Assembly: GCA_021811615.1 (NCBI GenBank)
Contig: JAJZNW010000041.1
Span: 1-64,000 of the forward strand
Reading direction: 5' to 3'
DNA length: 64,000 bases
Source: Bacteroidota bacterium
GTDB lineage: Bacteria; Bacteroidota; Ignavibacteria; Kryptoniales; JAKASW01
The notes beneath the pieces are model-generated. The model was not told the DNA's origin and made no database searches. It saw only the letters and a program-made list of their open reading frames with translations. Numbering within the stretch: position 1 is the stretch's first letter; each line of letters opens with the position of its first letter. Below are positions 1-8,203 of the stretch, piece by piece. The translations under genes were made by a program, and so were the position numbers.

Positions 1-146
1 ACGGTTTGAGGAGGGGTCAAGGGAAACGGAGCGATGGTCGGCTTGAGCGGGACACTCGCTTGAAAGAGGAGAAACACTTAGGCTCACATGACCTGTACAC
101 CACCGCGCCCTTGTCCTACTCTACAAAACGGGACGACGCATTCACT

Positions 147-176
147 TTCCCCCTCCCTCTGGCAAGGGAGGGGGAA
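147..176. repeat. Perfect inverted repeat upstream of the first gene
   Basis: A 12-bp perfect stem, TTCCCCCTCCCT (147-158) against AGGGAGGGGGAA (165-176), encloses a 6-nt loop, 20 bp upstream of the CE15 start. There is no T-run on either side, so it is not a canonical terminator. It may be a dispersed palindromic element or the end of an upstream transcript. I see no convincing gene in bases 1-196. Confidence 0.6.
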
Positions 177-196
177 TTAATATCAAGGGGTTCAGA

Positions 197-1765
197 ATGA
201 AAGCCAGAATAATCCCGCTGTTGTTTATGCTGGGTATGTGTGTTCCTCCTTTTTTAATGGCTCAGAACATGCCGTATGTATATGATGTGGAGAACTCGGG
301 AGCCGACGTACCGGCGCCCGATATGCCACCGCTTAGCAGGCTTCCGGTGATTCGTTCGTTACCCGACCCATTCCAGTGGGCGGATACCTTGCGCGGTCGA
401 ATGAAGCATTTTTCCGATTGGCGCTTGCGCCGCGCAGAGATCGGTGCACAGATCCAACATTACGAGATCGGCGTAAAGCCTCCGCGTCCGGATAGCATCA
501 CTGCCAGTTTCTCTCGGGCCGATAGTGTCCTCCGGGTGAATGTCATTTTGAATGGAGACACTCTCAGGCTTTCATCGAGAGTCTATCTACCCGCCGGCAC
601 CGGACCTTTCCCTGCTGTGATCGGGATGAACACTCCTAACGGCAGCCTGACGTCGACGATTTTTACAACCCGCAACATCGCGCGAATCACTTACAGTCAT
701 AATCAGGTGACAACCTATGGTAACCCCCGGAATACCGATCCATACTACCGTCTCTACCCGGGCTTGAACGTCGATACAACGGGACAGTATAGTGCGTGGG
801 CCTGGGGAGTCAGCAGGATAATTGACGGACTTGAGCTGGTCCAGGATTCGCTTCCGATCGATCTGAAACATATAGCCGTAACGGGTTGCTCTTACGCCGG
901 CAAGATGGCGCTGTTCGCCGGTGCATTCGATGAACGCATCGCGCTTACGATTGCCCAGGAATCGGGCGGAGGAGGTGCAACTTCCTGGCGGTATTCGCAT
1001 GCCTGGGGCGGCAACAGCGTGGAGGAAATAGACAACACAGATTACAATTGGTTCATGAATTCAATGAAGCAGTTTTCCGGCGAAAACGTATATCGTATGC
1101 CCGAGGATCATCACGAGTTGATGGCGATGGTGGCACCGCGAGCGCTGTACGTTACGGCGAACCCGGATTACTTGTGGTTGTCGAATGTCTCCTGTCATGT
1201 CGCGAGTATGGCAGCTTCCAAGGTCTATGAAGCCCTCGGTATCCCCGACAGATTCGGCTTCTCGGTCATCGGTGGGCATACCCACTGCGCACTCCCGAAT
1301 AGCCAGGTGCCGGATGTGGAGGCTTTTGTAGACCGGTTTCTCCTCGGAGACATGACTAAGTACACGTTCATCGAAACCACCCCGTACGATACTGTAAATC
1401 TGGCACCGTGGATCACCTGGAGCGTTCCAGTGCTTACGGATTCCACTGCAACTTCTATAAAGGATAATTCAGGAAATGTCATTGCCGGATTCAATCTCGA
1501 CCAGAACTATCCGAACCCGTTCAACCCTTCGACCACGATCAGTTACGATTTGGCGAAGAGTGCTTTCGTAAGACTCGTCATATACGATGCCCTAGGCCGA
1601 GCCGTTAATACTTTGGTCGGCCGGATGCAGCCGGCAAACCGGTACACCGTGAATTGGACCCCACGAGCCGTAAGCAGCGGTGTTTACTTCTGCCGTATCG
1701 AGGCTTACGCTCAAGATGGGTCAGGGCACTTTGGCTCAGTAAAGAAGCTTCTCTACATGAAGTGA
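197..1765 (+). CDS. CE15 4-O-methyl-glucuronoyl methylesterase with T9SS sorting domain
   Basis: Carbohydrate esterase family 15 cleaves the ester between lignin alcohols and 4-O-methylglucuronate side chains of xylan. The 522-aa product starts with a signal peptide (about 1-22). The nucleophile elbow GCSYAGK places Ser at 232, the acid Glu is at 255 in QESGGGG and the His is at 363 in THCALP. The 23-residue Ser-Glu spacing equals that of known glucuronoyl esterases. From about residue 433 a T9SS type A domain (NYPNPFNPST ... ALGRAVNTL ... GVYFCRIE) indicates secretion through the outer membrane, probably with surface attachment. It opens the xylan locus, followed by GH8 and GH115 on the same strand, and its product is the uronate that the GH115 enzyme would handle. 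The family assignment is firm; the exact ester substrate is inferred. Confidence 0.9.
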   Translation: MKARIIPLLFMLGMCVPPFLMAQNMPYVYDVENSGADVPAPDMPPLSRLPVIRSLPDPFQWADTLRGRMKHFSDWRLRRAEIGAQIQHYEIGVKPPRPDSITASFSRADSVLRVNVILNGDTLRLSSRVYLPAGTGPFPAVIGMNTPNGSLTSTIFTTRNIARITYSHNQVTTYGNPRNTDPYYRLYPGLNVDTTGQYSAWAWGVSRIIDGLELVQDSLPIDLKHIAVTGCSYAGKMALFAGAFDERIALTIAQESGGGGATSWRYSHAWGGNSVEEIDNTDYNWFMNSMKQFSGENVYRMPEDHHELMAMVAPRALYVTANPDYLWLSNVSCHVASMAASKVYEALGIPDRFGFSVIGGHTHCALPNSQVPDVEAFVDRFLLGDMTKYTFIETTPYDTVNLAPWITWSVPVLTDSTATSIKDNSGNVIAGFNLDQNYPNPFNPSTTISYDLAKSAFVRLVIYDALGRAVNTLVGRMQPANRYTVNWTPRAVSSGVYFCRIEAYAQDGSGHFGSVKKLLYMK

Positions 1766-1939
1766 TCGTCGGGTTGTGAACCTGTCGCGCCGGTATTTGC
1801 CCTGAGTCTGACGCAACGCGGCGATCGAAATAGAGTGCATTGGACAATTCACTGCCCAACGAACGAGAGGGAGGGGGAGGACAGTGAGCGGGACGTGCGC
1901 ACCATTAGCGGCAATTTGAACAATCGATAGGGTATGCTT

Positions 1940-3220
1940 ATGAAAAACAAACTCCTCCTGCTTCTGTTTCTTTCCGTCTCTGCGATCTCTTTCGAGGCAG
2001 CGCCTGCGGCTACTCCAAACGCCTTTACAGAATCGTCGCGTGAAAACCTCGGGCAAGTGGGAGCGTTCCGCACGGGCCGTTACAACAATCTCTTTTCGCA
2101 ACTTATCGGTAAGAGCGAAACGGAATCGGACGAGAAGATCGACACTGCCTTCCAGCTCCTCTTTTTCGGCAATGATTCTACGCGGCGGGTGTATTATCCC
2201 GACAAATCCGACTCAACAATGGCGTATATCGAGGATATCGGCAACGGCGACGTCCGTACTGAGGGAATGTCATACGGGATGATGATAGCTGTACAAATGG
2301 ACAGACAGGATGTTTTCGACAAGCTTTGGAAATGGGCGAAAACGAATATGCAAATAAAGGAAGGACCGCACAATGGCTACTTCGCCTGGCATTGTCGCAC
2401 CGACGGCTCGATTATCGACTCGAACGCTGCCTCCGACGGCGAAGAGTGGTTCGTCATGTCGCTCTTCTTCGCTTCGGGAAGATGGGGGAATGGTTCCGGA
2501 ATTTTCGATTATGAGGAAGAAGCTAATGGCATTCTTCATACGATGCTTCATAAAGAGGACGAGCCGGAACATGGAAGAGTGACGAATATGTTCGACGGCG
2601 AAGAGAAGCTCGTCGTTTTCGTGCCAGCGATCGGTGCGAATGAATTCACGGATCCTTCCTACCAGCTGCCTCACTATTACGAACTCTGGTCGAGATGGGC
2701 CGGCAAGGACAATGGTTTCTGGAAAGAGGCAGTCGTGGCGAGCCGAAAGCTGCTGAAGAGCTCGGCAAATCCCCGAACGGGGCTTTGTCCTGACTACTCG
2801 CGCTTCGATGGGACGCCGGTCTCCACCTTGTCAGGAGGGCATGCCGATTTCAGATTCGATGCCTGGCGAGTGGCTATGAACGCCGCGATGGACTATGAAT
2901 GGTTCGCTGAAGACAAGTGGCAAGTGGAAGAGTGCAACAGGCTGCTGGAGTTCTTCACGAATCAGGGAATAGACAAATACGGTAACCAGTTCACTCTTGA
3001 TGGCAGACAACTGGGTAAAGATCACAGTACGGGTCTCGTCGCAATGAATGCCGTCGCGGCGATTGCGAGCACTAACGCGAACAGGAAAGATTTTGTCGAA
3101 GCGCTATGGAATGCGCAGGTGCCGAGCGGACTCTACAGATACTATGACGGCATGCTGTACATGCTCGGGCTGCTGCAGGTCAGCGGAAATTTCAGAATAT
3201 ATCCACCGATGGGAAAGTAG
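1940..3220 (+). CDS. GH8 reducing-end xylose-releasing exo-oligoxylanase (Rex-type)
   Basis: This GH8 protein of about 426 aa removes xylose from the reducing end of xylo-oligosaccharides. It has a signal peptide (about 1-20) and no T9SS domain, so it is probably periplasmic. The general acid Glu is near residue 108 in TEGMSYG and the base Asp near 307 in FRFDAWR; their separation fits the Rex subgroup. The aromatic stretch YFAWHC and the motif DGEEWFVMSLFFASGRWG are also characteristic. I chose ATG 1940 because AGGG lies 7 nt upstream; an in-frame ATG at 1934 would add two residues. It sits between the CE15 and GH115 genes, consistent with trimming the oligosaccharides made by the GH10 and GH30 enzymes. 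The family is confident; Rex rather than endoglucanase is a sequence-pattern judgement. Confidence 0.88.
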   Translation: MKNKLLLLLFLSVSAISFEAAPAATPNAFTESSRENLGQVGAFRTGRYNNLFSQLIGKSETESDEKIDTAFQLLFFGNDSTRRVYYPDKSDSTMAYIEDIGNGDVRTEGMSYGMMIAVQMDRQDVFDKLWKWAKTNMQIKEGPHNGYFAWHCRTDGSIIDSNAASDGEEWFVMSLFFASGRWGNGSGIFDYEEEANGILHTMLHKEDEPEHGRVTNMFDGEEKLVVFVPAIGANEFTDPSYQLPHYYELWSRWAGKDNGFWKEAVVASRKLLKSSANPRTGLCPDYSRFDGTPVSTLSGGHADFRFDAWRVAMNAAMDYEWFAEDKWQVEECNRLLEFFTNQGIDKYGNQFTLDGRQLGKDHSTGLVAMNAVAAIASTNANRKDFVEALWNAQVPSGLYRYYDGMLYMLGLLQVSGNFRIYPPMGK

Positions 3221-3227
3221 AAACGTG

Positions 3228-3345
3228 AAGCCGGAATAAGGGAATGATGAAATAATGGAAACATGGGAAAATGGAAAGTTGGAATAGTGGAAAGATGGAT
3301 CGATGGAAGCGTCGATGGAAAACCAATGTATGGATGGACGACATG
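3228..3345. repeat. Degenerate GGAAA/ATGG-rich short repeat
   Basis: The intergenic stretch between the GH8 and GH115 genes is built of imperfect units such as ATGGAAAC, ATGGGAAA, ATGGAAAG, TTGGAATA and GTGGAAAG in succession. It is strongly purine-biased on the + strand and has no coding signal. It looks like a degenerate tandem repeat of about 8-10 bp. Confidence 0.55.
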
Positions 3346-3395
3346 TTTGTGGAACGAGCGGCAAACTTTACGGTTGAAACCACTTTGGAGGTGAA

Positions 3396-6300
3396 ATGTC
3401 TACTACACGGCATCGGCGTATGATCATCAAGAGGTGTACCGAGATGAAGATCAAATATCCACGCTTTTCTCTCCCAGTCTTTCGACTTCTGGCAATACTC
3501 AACTTGCTGTTGATGTCCCCGTACAGCCTTCGGGCGATAGGCACTCGAACATACGTCACGTTTGAAAAGCCGGCCGGTGAATTTCCTCTTTCGGTTTCCG
3601 GCAAGCCTGCTCCTGTCTGCGTCAGCTCCAAAGACTTTTCCGGCGTCAGGCTCATACTCAGCAGGTATTTTGCGAGCGATATTGAACAGGTAACAGGCAA
3701 GGCTCCTGAAATTCTCGTCGACAAAGTCCCGAGAGCCAAAGACATTGTAATAATCGGCACGATCGGGAACAGCCCGCTTATAGATCGGCTTATATCTACA
3801 AAGAAGATCGATGTGAAAGGCATAGCGAGAGAGTGGGAGGCGTATCTGATTCAGACTGTCCACAGACCGTTTCCAGGCGTGGAACGTGCGCTGGTGGTCG
3901 CAGGAAGTGATAAGCGTGGTACCATGTATGCCATGTTCGACATCTCGGAGAAGATCGGTGTCTCGCCCTGGCACTGGTGGGCCGATGTGCCGGTGAAGCA
4001 TCATGAAGATCTGTATGTGCTCCCGGGACGGCATACTGACGGCCCTCCTTCCGTCAGGTACCGCGGGATATTCCTCAACGACGAATGGCCTGCGCTTACC
4101 AACTGGGTCATGGCAAAATATGGTACGGCGCCGGTGAGCCAGCATCCGCCGGTTCCCCCGGGTGTCGGAAACTACAGGCACGAATTCTACGAGAGGATTT
4201 TCGAGGTGCTCCTGCGTTTGAAAGCCAACTACCTCTGGCCCGCTATGTGGAACAACGCCTTTAATGAAGACGATACGTCGAACGCACGTCTGGCCGACGA
4301 GTACGGTATAGTCATGGGAACGTCTCACCAGGAACCGATGCTTCGCGCGCAGAAGGAGTGGGACAGGCGTTATCTGTTTACGCTTGGGAGCTGGAACTAC
4401 GCTAAGCATCCGAGAGTGATGGAGAACTTCTGGCGCGAAGGCGTTAGAAGAAACAGAAATTACGAGAGCATCATTACAATCGGCCTCCGGGGTGCAGACG
4501 ATACGCCGATGGCTCCCGGCGGACCCGAAGCGAACATGTCGCTCCTCCAAAAGATCGTCGGCGTGCAGCGGGCGATCATCGCAGACGAGGTCGATCGCGA
4601 TGTCACGAAAGTGCCGCAGATGTGGTGCCTGTATAAGGAAGTCCAGGATTTCTACAACGCCGGGATGAGAGTTCCGGACGACGTCACGCTGCTCTGGGCG
4701 GAGGACAACTGGGGAAATATCCGCAGGCTTCCCACTCCGGAGGAACGAAAGAGATCGGGTGGAGCGGGCATCTATTACCATTTCGATTATCACGGCGGCC
4801 CGCGCAGCTATCAGTGGATAAATACAGACCCCATCCCGAAAATCTGGGATCAGATGTCACTGGCGAAGCAGTATGGTGCCGACAGGATTTGGATTGTCAA
4901 CGTCGGGCACTTCAAGGGCTACGAATTCCCGCTGGAATACTTCATGAGCCTTGCATGGAATTCCGGCAGGTGGACCAACCACAATCTTGGCGAGTACACC
5001 CGCCTCTGGGCTGAAAGGGAGTTTGGACCGGAGCACGCGGCCGAGATCGCCCAAATCATCACACGGTATACGATGTACAATGGACGGCGAAAACCGGAGC
5101 TCCTTTCACCGTCTACTTACAGCCTGGTCGATTACCGTGAGGCGGAGAATGTGGTCGTCGATTACGATTCAATTGCCGAAAAGGCGGAAGACATATTTCA
5201 TGAACTTCCGAAGGATATGCGCGATGCGTTTTACGAGCTTGTCCTTTTTCCCACGAAAGCCTCGGCGATTGTGAATGAACTTTACTACTCCGCGGGGCTT
5301 AATGCACTTTACGCGAAACAGGGACGAGTAGCGACGAACGATATGGCAGCAAAGACCAGGGAATTGTTTTCAGCCGACACGAGCCTGATGGGCTACTTCA
5401 ACCGTGAACTCGCCGGCGGCAAGTGGAACCATTTCATGGATCAGACCCATCTCGGCTATACCAACTGGCAGGACCCGCCGACGAACAGCCTTCGAGCGAT
5501 CGATCTCAAAGAAGTCGTTGTGCCGGACAGCGCGAGCATGGGGGTCGCTATCGAAGGATCGGAAAGCGCATGGCCCGGTGCAAGTAGGTCTCCGGTGCTC
5601 CCGGTTTTCGATGCTTTCAACAGGCAGCATTACTACATCGAAGTCTTCAACCGTGGAAATACTCCATTCCAATATTCAGTTGCCGCAAGTAAGCCATGGA
5701 TAAGAGCCTCTTCGTCATCGGGGAACATCGAAAAGCAGACGAGGCTCATGATCGGAATCGACTGGGAGAATGTCCCGCGTGGGAATGACTCCGGCTTCGT
5801 CAGGATCAGCGGAACAAACCGGGATATTGTCGTGGGAGTGAAGACTTTCAACCCGGTTGAAATAACGCGCGATTCGCTCGATGGATTTGTGGAAGGGAAC
5901 GGCGTTGTTTCGATGGAAGCCGAACATTTCACCAGGAAGGTTGATGCCGGCACAAACAGGTGGATAAGGATAGAAGATTACGGTCACACACTTTCAGGTA
6001 TGAGGGCGGCATCCGTTGTTGATGCGCCGCCCGCGATTCCCGGCAAGGATTCGCCGTCGCTCGGATACAGAATGTATCTCTTCAGCACCGGAGAAGTTGC
6101 CGTCGTCGGTACGTTCGGTCCGACGCTCAATTTCATTCACGGCCGTCCGCTCAGGTACGCGGTGTCGTTCGATGATGAAGCTCCTCAAACGGTCATGCTT
6201 GTTCCCGCCGATTACAATGCGCAGAACGGCAACCGCGATTGGGAGATGTCCGTCATTAACAACGGTCGCATGAGCCGCACCATTCATACGATCTCGTCAC

Positions 6301-6461
6301 GGGGCTATCATACTCTCAAAATCCGGATGATCGATCCGGGAGTGGTGCTCGAGAAACTCGTCGTCTGCTTTCCAGGGGATTCTCTGGGCGGTGGGCTGAA
6401 GCCGAGCTACCTCGGGCCTCCGGAAAGTTTTCACACAGAAAGACACAGAGGCGGTCGATGA
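3396..6461 (+). CDS. GH115 xylan alpha-1,2-(4-O-methyl)glucuronidase
   Basis: This 1021-aa protein matches GH115, enzymes that remove glucuronate or 4-O-methylglucuronate from internal or terminal xylose units of xylan. Family-type stretches are the region around GTSHQEPMLRA, WREGVRRNRNYE, ITIGLRGADD and LLWAEDNWGNIRR (about residues 305-455). A C-terminal beta-sandwich of the family follows from about residue 760. ATG 3396 is preceded by GGAGGTG, but a signal peptide begins more naturally at the in-frame Met of MKIKYPRF (3444), which has its own AGAGGTG. There is no T9SS domain, so it is probably periplasmic. The last dozen residues (FHTERHRGGR) look like translation of a dispersed GACACAGAGGC-type repeat running into the stop. 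It is the main source of free methylglucuronate in the window. Confidence 0.92.
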   Translation: MSTTRHRRMIIKRCTEMKIKYPRFSLPVFRLLAILNLLLMSPYSLRAIGTRTYVTFEKPAGEFPLSVSGKPAPVCVSSKDFSGVRLILSRYFASDIEQVTGKAPEILVDKVPRAKDIVIIGTIGNSPLIDRLISTKKIDVKGIAREWEAYLIQTVHRPFPGVERALVVAGSDKRGTMYAMFDISEKIGVSPWHWWADVPVKHHEDLYVLPGRHTDGPPSVRYRGIFLNDEWPALTNWVMAKYGTAPVSQHPPVPPGVGNYRHEFYERIFEVLLRLKANYLWPAMWNNAFNEDDTSNARLADEYGIVMGTSHQEPMLRAQKEWDRRYLFTLGSWNYAKHPRVMENFWREGVRRNRNYESIITIGLRGADDTPMAPGGPEANMSLLQKIVGVQRAIIADEVDRDVTKVPQMWCLYKEVQDFYNAGMRVPDDVTLLWAEDNWGNIRRLPTPEERKRSGGAGIYYHFDYHGGPRSYQWINTDPIPKIWDQMSLAKQYGADRIWIVNVGHFKGYEFPLEYFMSLAWNSGRWTNHNLGEYTRLWAEREFGPEHAAEIAQIITRYTMYNGRRKPELLSPSTYSLVDYREAENVVVDYDSIAEKAEDIFHELPKDMRDAFYELVLFPTKASAIVNELYYSAGLNALYAKQGRVATNDMAAKTRELFSADTSLMGYFNRELAGGKWNHFMDQTHLGYTNWQDPPTNSLRAIDLKEVVVPDSASMGVAIEGSESAWPGASRSPVLPVFDAFNRQHYYIEVFNRGNTPFQYSVAASKPWIRASSSSGNIEKQTRLMIGIDWENVPRGNDSGFVRISGTNRDIVVGVKTFNPVEITRDSLDGFVEGNGVVSMEAEHFTRKVDAGTNRWIRIEDYGHTLSGMRAASVVDAPPAIPGKDSPSLGYRMYLFSTGEVAVVGTFGPTLNFIHGRPLRYAVSFDDEAPQTVMLVPADYNAQNGNRDWEMSVINNGRMSRTIHTISSRGYHTLKIRMIDPGVVLEKLVVCFPGDSLGGGLKPSYLGPPESFHTERHRGGR

Positions 6462-6564
6462 CAGAAGACAGGTAATGCGGAACAGAACGATTACGACATG
6501 TGGTACCAACATATGCGACACTTAGTATGACTGTCGCAAGATCAGGCACAGAAAGGAAATTACC

Positions 6565-8175
6565 ATGACGATAAAATCGTTACATTTTCGTGAACGATAT
6601 CCGGCGCTGTTTGCGGGGCTGTTTGTTGCTTTGCTTCTTGTTCCGTCCGATTCATATTCGCAGTTGGCTCTGGGCAGGAGCAAATTCCTGGGGAACGCAG
6701 TCACCTTTGGTTACCGCATTCCTTCCAATTACCTGGCGTATTGGAACCAGGTTACCCCGGGAAATGACGGCAAGTGGGGAAGTGTCGAAAACAACCAGGG
6801 AATCTTCAACTGGTCGGGGCTCGATGCTCTTTACAACTTCGCCTTGACGAACGGCATTCCATTTAAGGACCACAACCTGATATGGGGTCAGCAGCAGCCA
6901 TCATGGATTTCTCAAATCGCCGATTCGGCTACCCAGAGAGCGGCAATAAAGGCATGGATTGACTCCGTCGGACATCGTTATCCCAAAATGGATTTTATCG
7001 ACGTCGTCAATGAGCCGCTGCACGCACCTCCGGATGGGAAGAACGGAAACGCAAACTACATTAGAGCTTTAGGCGGTTCGGGAGCGACAGGCTGGGATTG
7101 GATAGTCACTGCTTTTGCATGGGCAAGACAGGCTTGCGCGCCCGGCGTCAAATTGCTGATTAACGACTACAACATTCTTCAAGACAATGGCACAACGAAC
7201 ACCTACATCGCCATTATAGATACGTTGAAAGCAAGGGGGCTGATCGATGGGATCGGGATTCAGGGACACTACTTCGAGTTCAAGAGTGCTCAAGGTCTCA
7301 CGCCGGTTTATTCCTATTCTGTCGCCACTCTTAAATCGAATCTCGACAGGATTGCCTCCCAGACAGGATTGCCCATCTACATCTCCGAGTTCGACATAAA
7401 CGAACCGGATGACAGTGTCCAGCTCGCGAACTTTCAGACTTACTTTCGTCTGTTCTGGGAACACCCGGCAGTGAAGGGCATGACGCTATGGGGATATAAC
7501 CAGGGTGACATGTGGAAAGTCAACGCCTACCTGGTGCGCACCGACGGCTCGGAGCGTCCGGCGATGCAATGGCTGCGCAAGTATCTTGCTTATTACCTGT
7601 CGGGGCCCGTGGTCGCATCGCCTGTCGGTACGACCGGCGTGCCGCGGAATCCCCTTCTTACATGGCACCCGTCGATCGCGGCGTCGTCTTACCGTCTCCA
7701 GATCGCGACCGATGAAGTGTTCATGAATATCGTGGCTGATTCAACTGTTGCAGATACATCGTTGCGGGTGGGTCCGCTGTCGTCAAACACAAAATATTAC
7801 TGGCATGTTCGTGCCATGAACGCGAGCGACACAGGCGATTACTCGACGCTTGCGAGCATCACTACGAGTGACACCGTGGAAACCGGCATGAACGAAATTT
7901 ATGAGGGGCCGATGACGTTCAGGCTTTCTCAGAATTTTCCTAATCCATTCAACCCGACAACAGTCATCGGGTATCGGCTACCGGTAAATGGCTTCGTCAC
8001 TTTGAAGATTTATAATGTCCTTGGAAGGGAAGTGGCCACGCTTGTCGACGGGCGACAAACCGCGGGAAACCACTTCGTGACGTTCAATGCAACCAATTTG
8101 CCCAGCGGTGTGTATTTCTACTGTCTGCGGGCCGGAGCTTACAACAAAACCATGAAACTACTTCTCGTGAAATGA
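6565..8175 (+). CDS. GH10 endo-beta-1,4-xylanase with FN3-like and T9SS domains
   Basis: The 536-aa product has a signal peptide (about 1-33) and a GH10 catalytic domain (about 35-345). The acid/base Glu150 lies in DVVNEP and the nucleophile Glu275 in YISEFDI; GH10 substrate-site motifs WNQVTPGN, DHNLIWGQQ and GIGIQGHY are present. A fibronectin-III-like module (about 353-438) precedes a C-terminal T9SS type A domain (about 453-536, NFPNPFNPT ... VLGREVATL ... GVYFY). It should be exported to the cell surface to cut the xylan backbone. It lies 100 bp after the GH115 gene and 28 bp before a GH30 gene. A larger GH10 paralogue is at 11.6-14.0 kb. Confidence 0.95.
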   Translation: MTIKSLHFRERYPALFAGLFVALLLVPSDSYSQLALGRSKFLGNAVTFGYRIPSNYLAYWNQVTPGNDGKWGSVENNQGIFNWSGLDALYNFALTNGIPFKDHNLIWGQQQPSWISQIADSATQRAAIKAWIDSVGHRYPKMDFIDVVNEPLHAPPDGKNGNANYIRALGGSGATGWDWIVTAFAWARQACAPGVKLLINDYNILQDNGTTNTYIAIIDTLKARGLIDGIGIQGHYFEFKSAQGLTPVYSYSVATLKSNLDRIASQTGLPIYISEFDINEPDDSVQLANFQTYFRLFWEHPAVKGMTLWGYNQGDMWKVNAYLVRTDGSERPAMQWLRKYLAYYLSGPVVASPVGTTGVPRNPLLTWHPSIAASSYRLQIATDEVFMNIVADSTVADTSLRVGPLSSNTKYYWHVRAMNASDTGDYSTLASITTSDTVETGMNEIYEGPMTFRLSQNFPNPFNPTTVIGYRLPVNGFVTLKIYNVLGREVATLVDGRQTAGNHFVTFNATNLPSGVYFYCLRAGAYNKTMKLLLVK

Positions 8176-8203
8176 CTTTCGAAAGAGTAAAGGAAACTCA
8201 ACC

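Noticed and set aside
6-200. 64-codon open frame at the window start
   Set aside because: No ribosome site, arginine-rich random composition, and it runs through an inverted repeat into the CE15 start.
3192-4793. 533-codon open frame on the - strand opposite GH115
   Set aside because: It is antisense to a well-conserved GH115 domain, rich in Arg and His, without any family motif. It is a codon-bias shadow.
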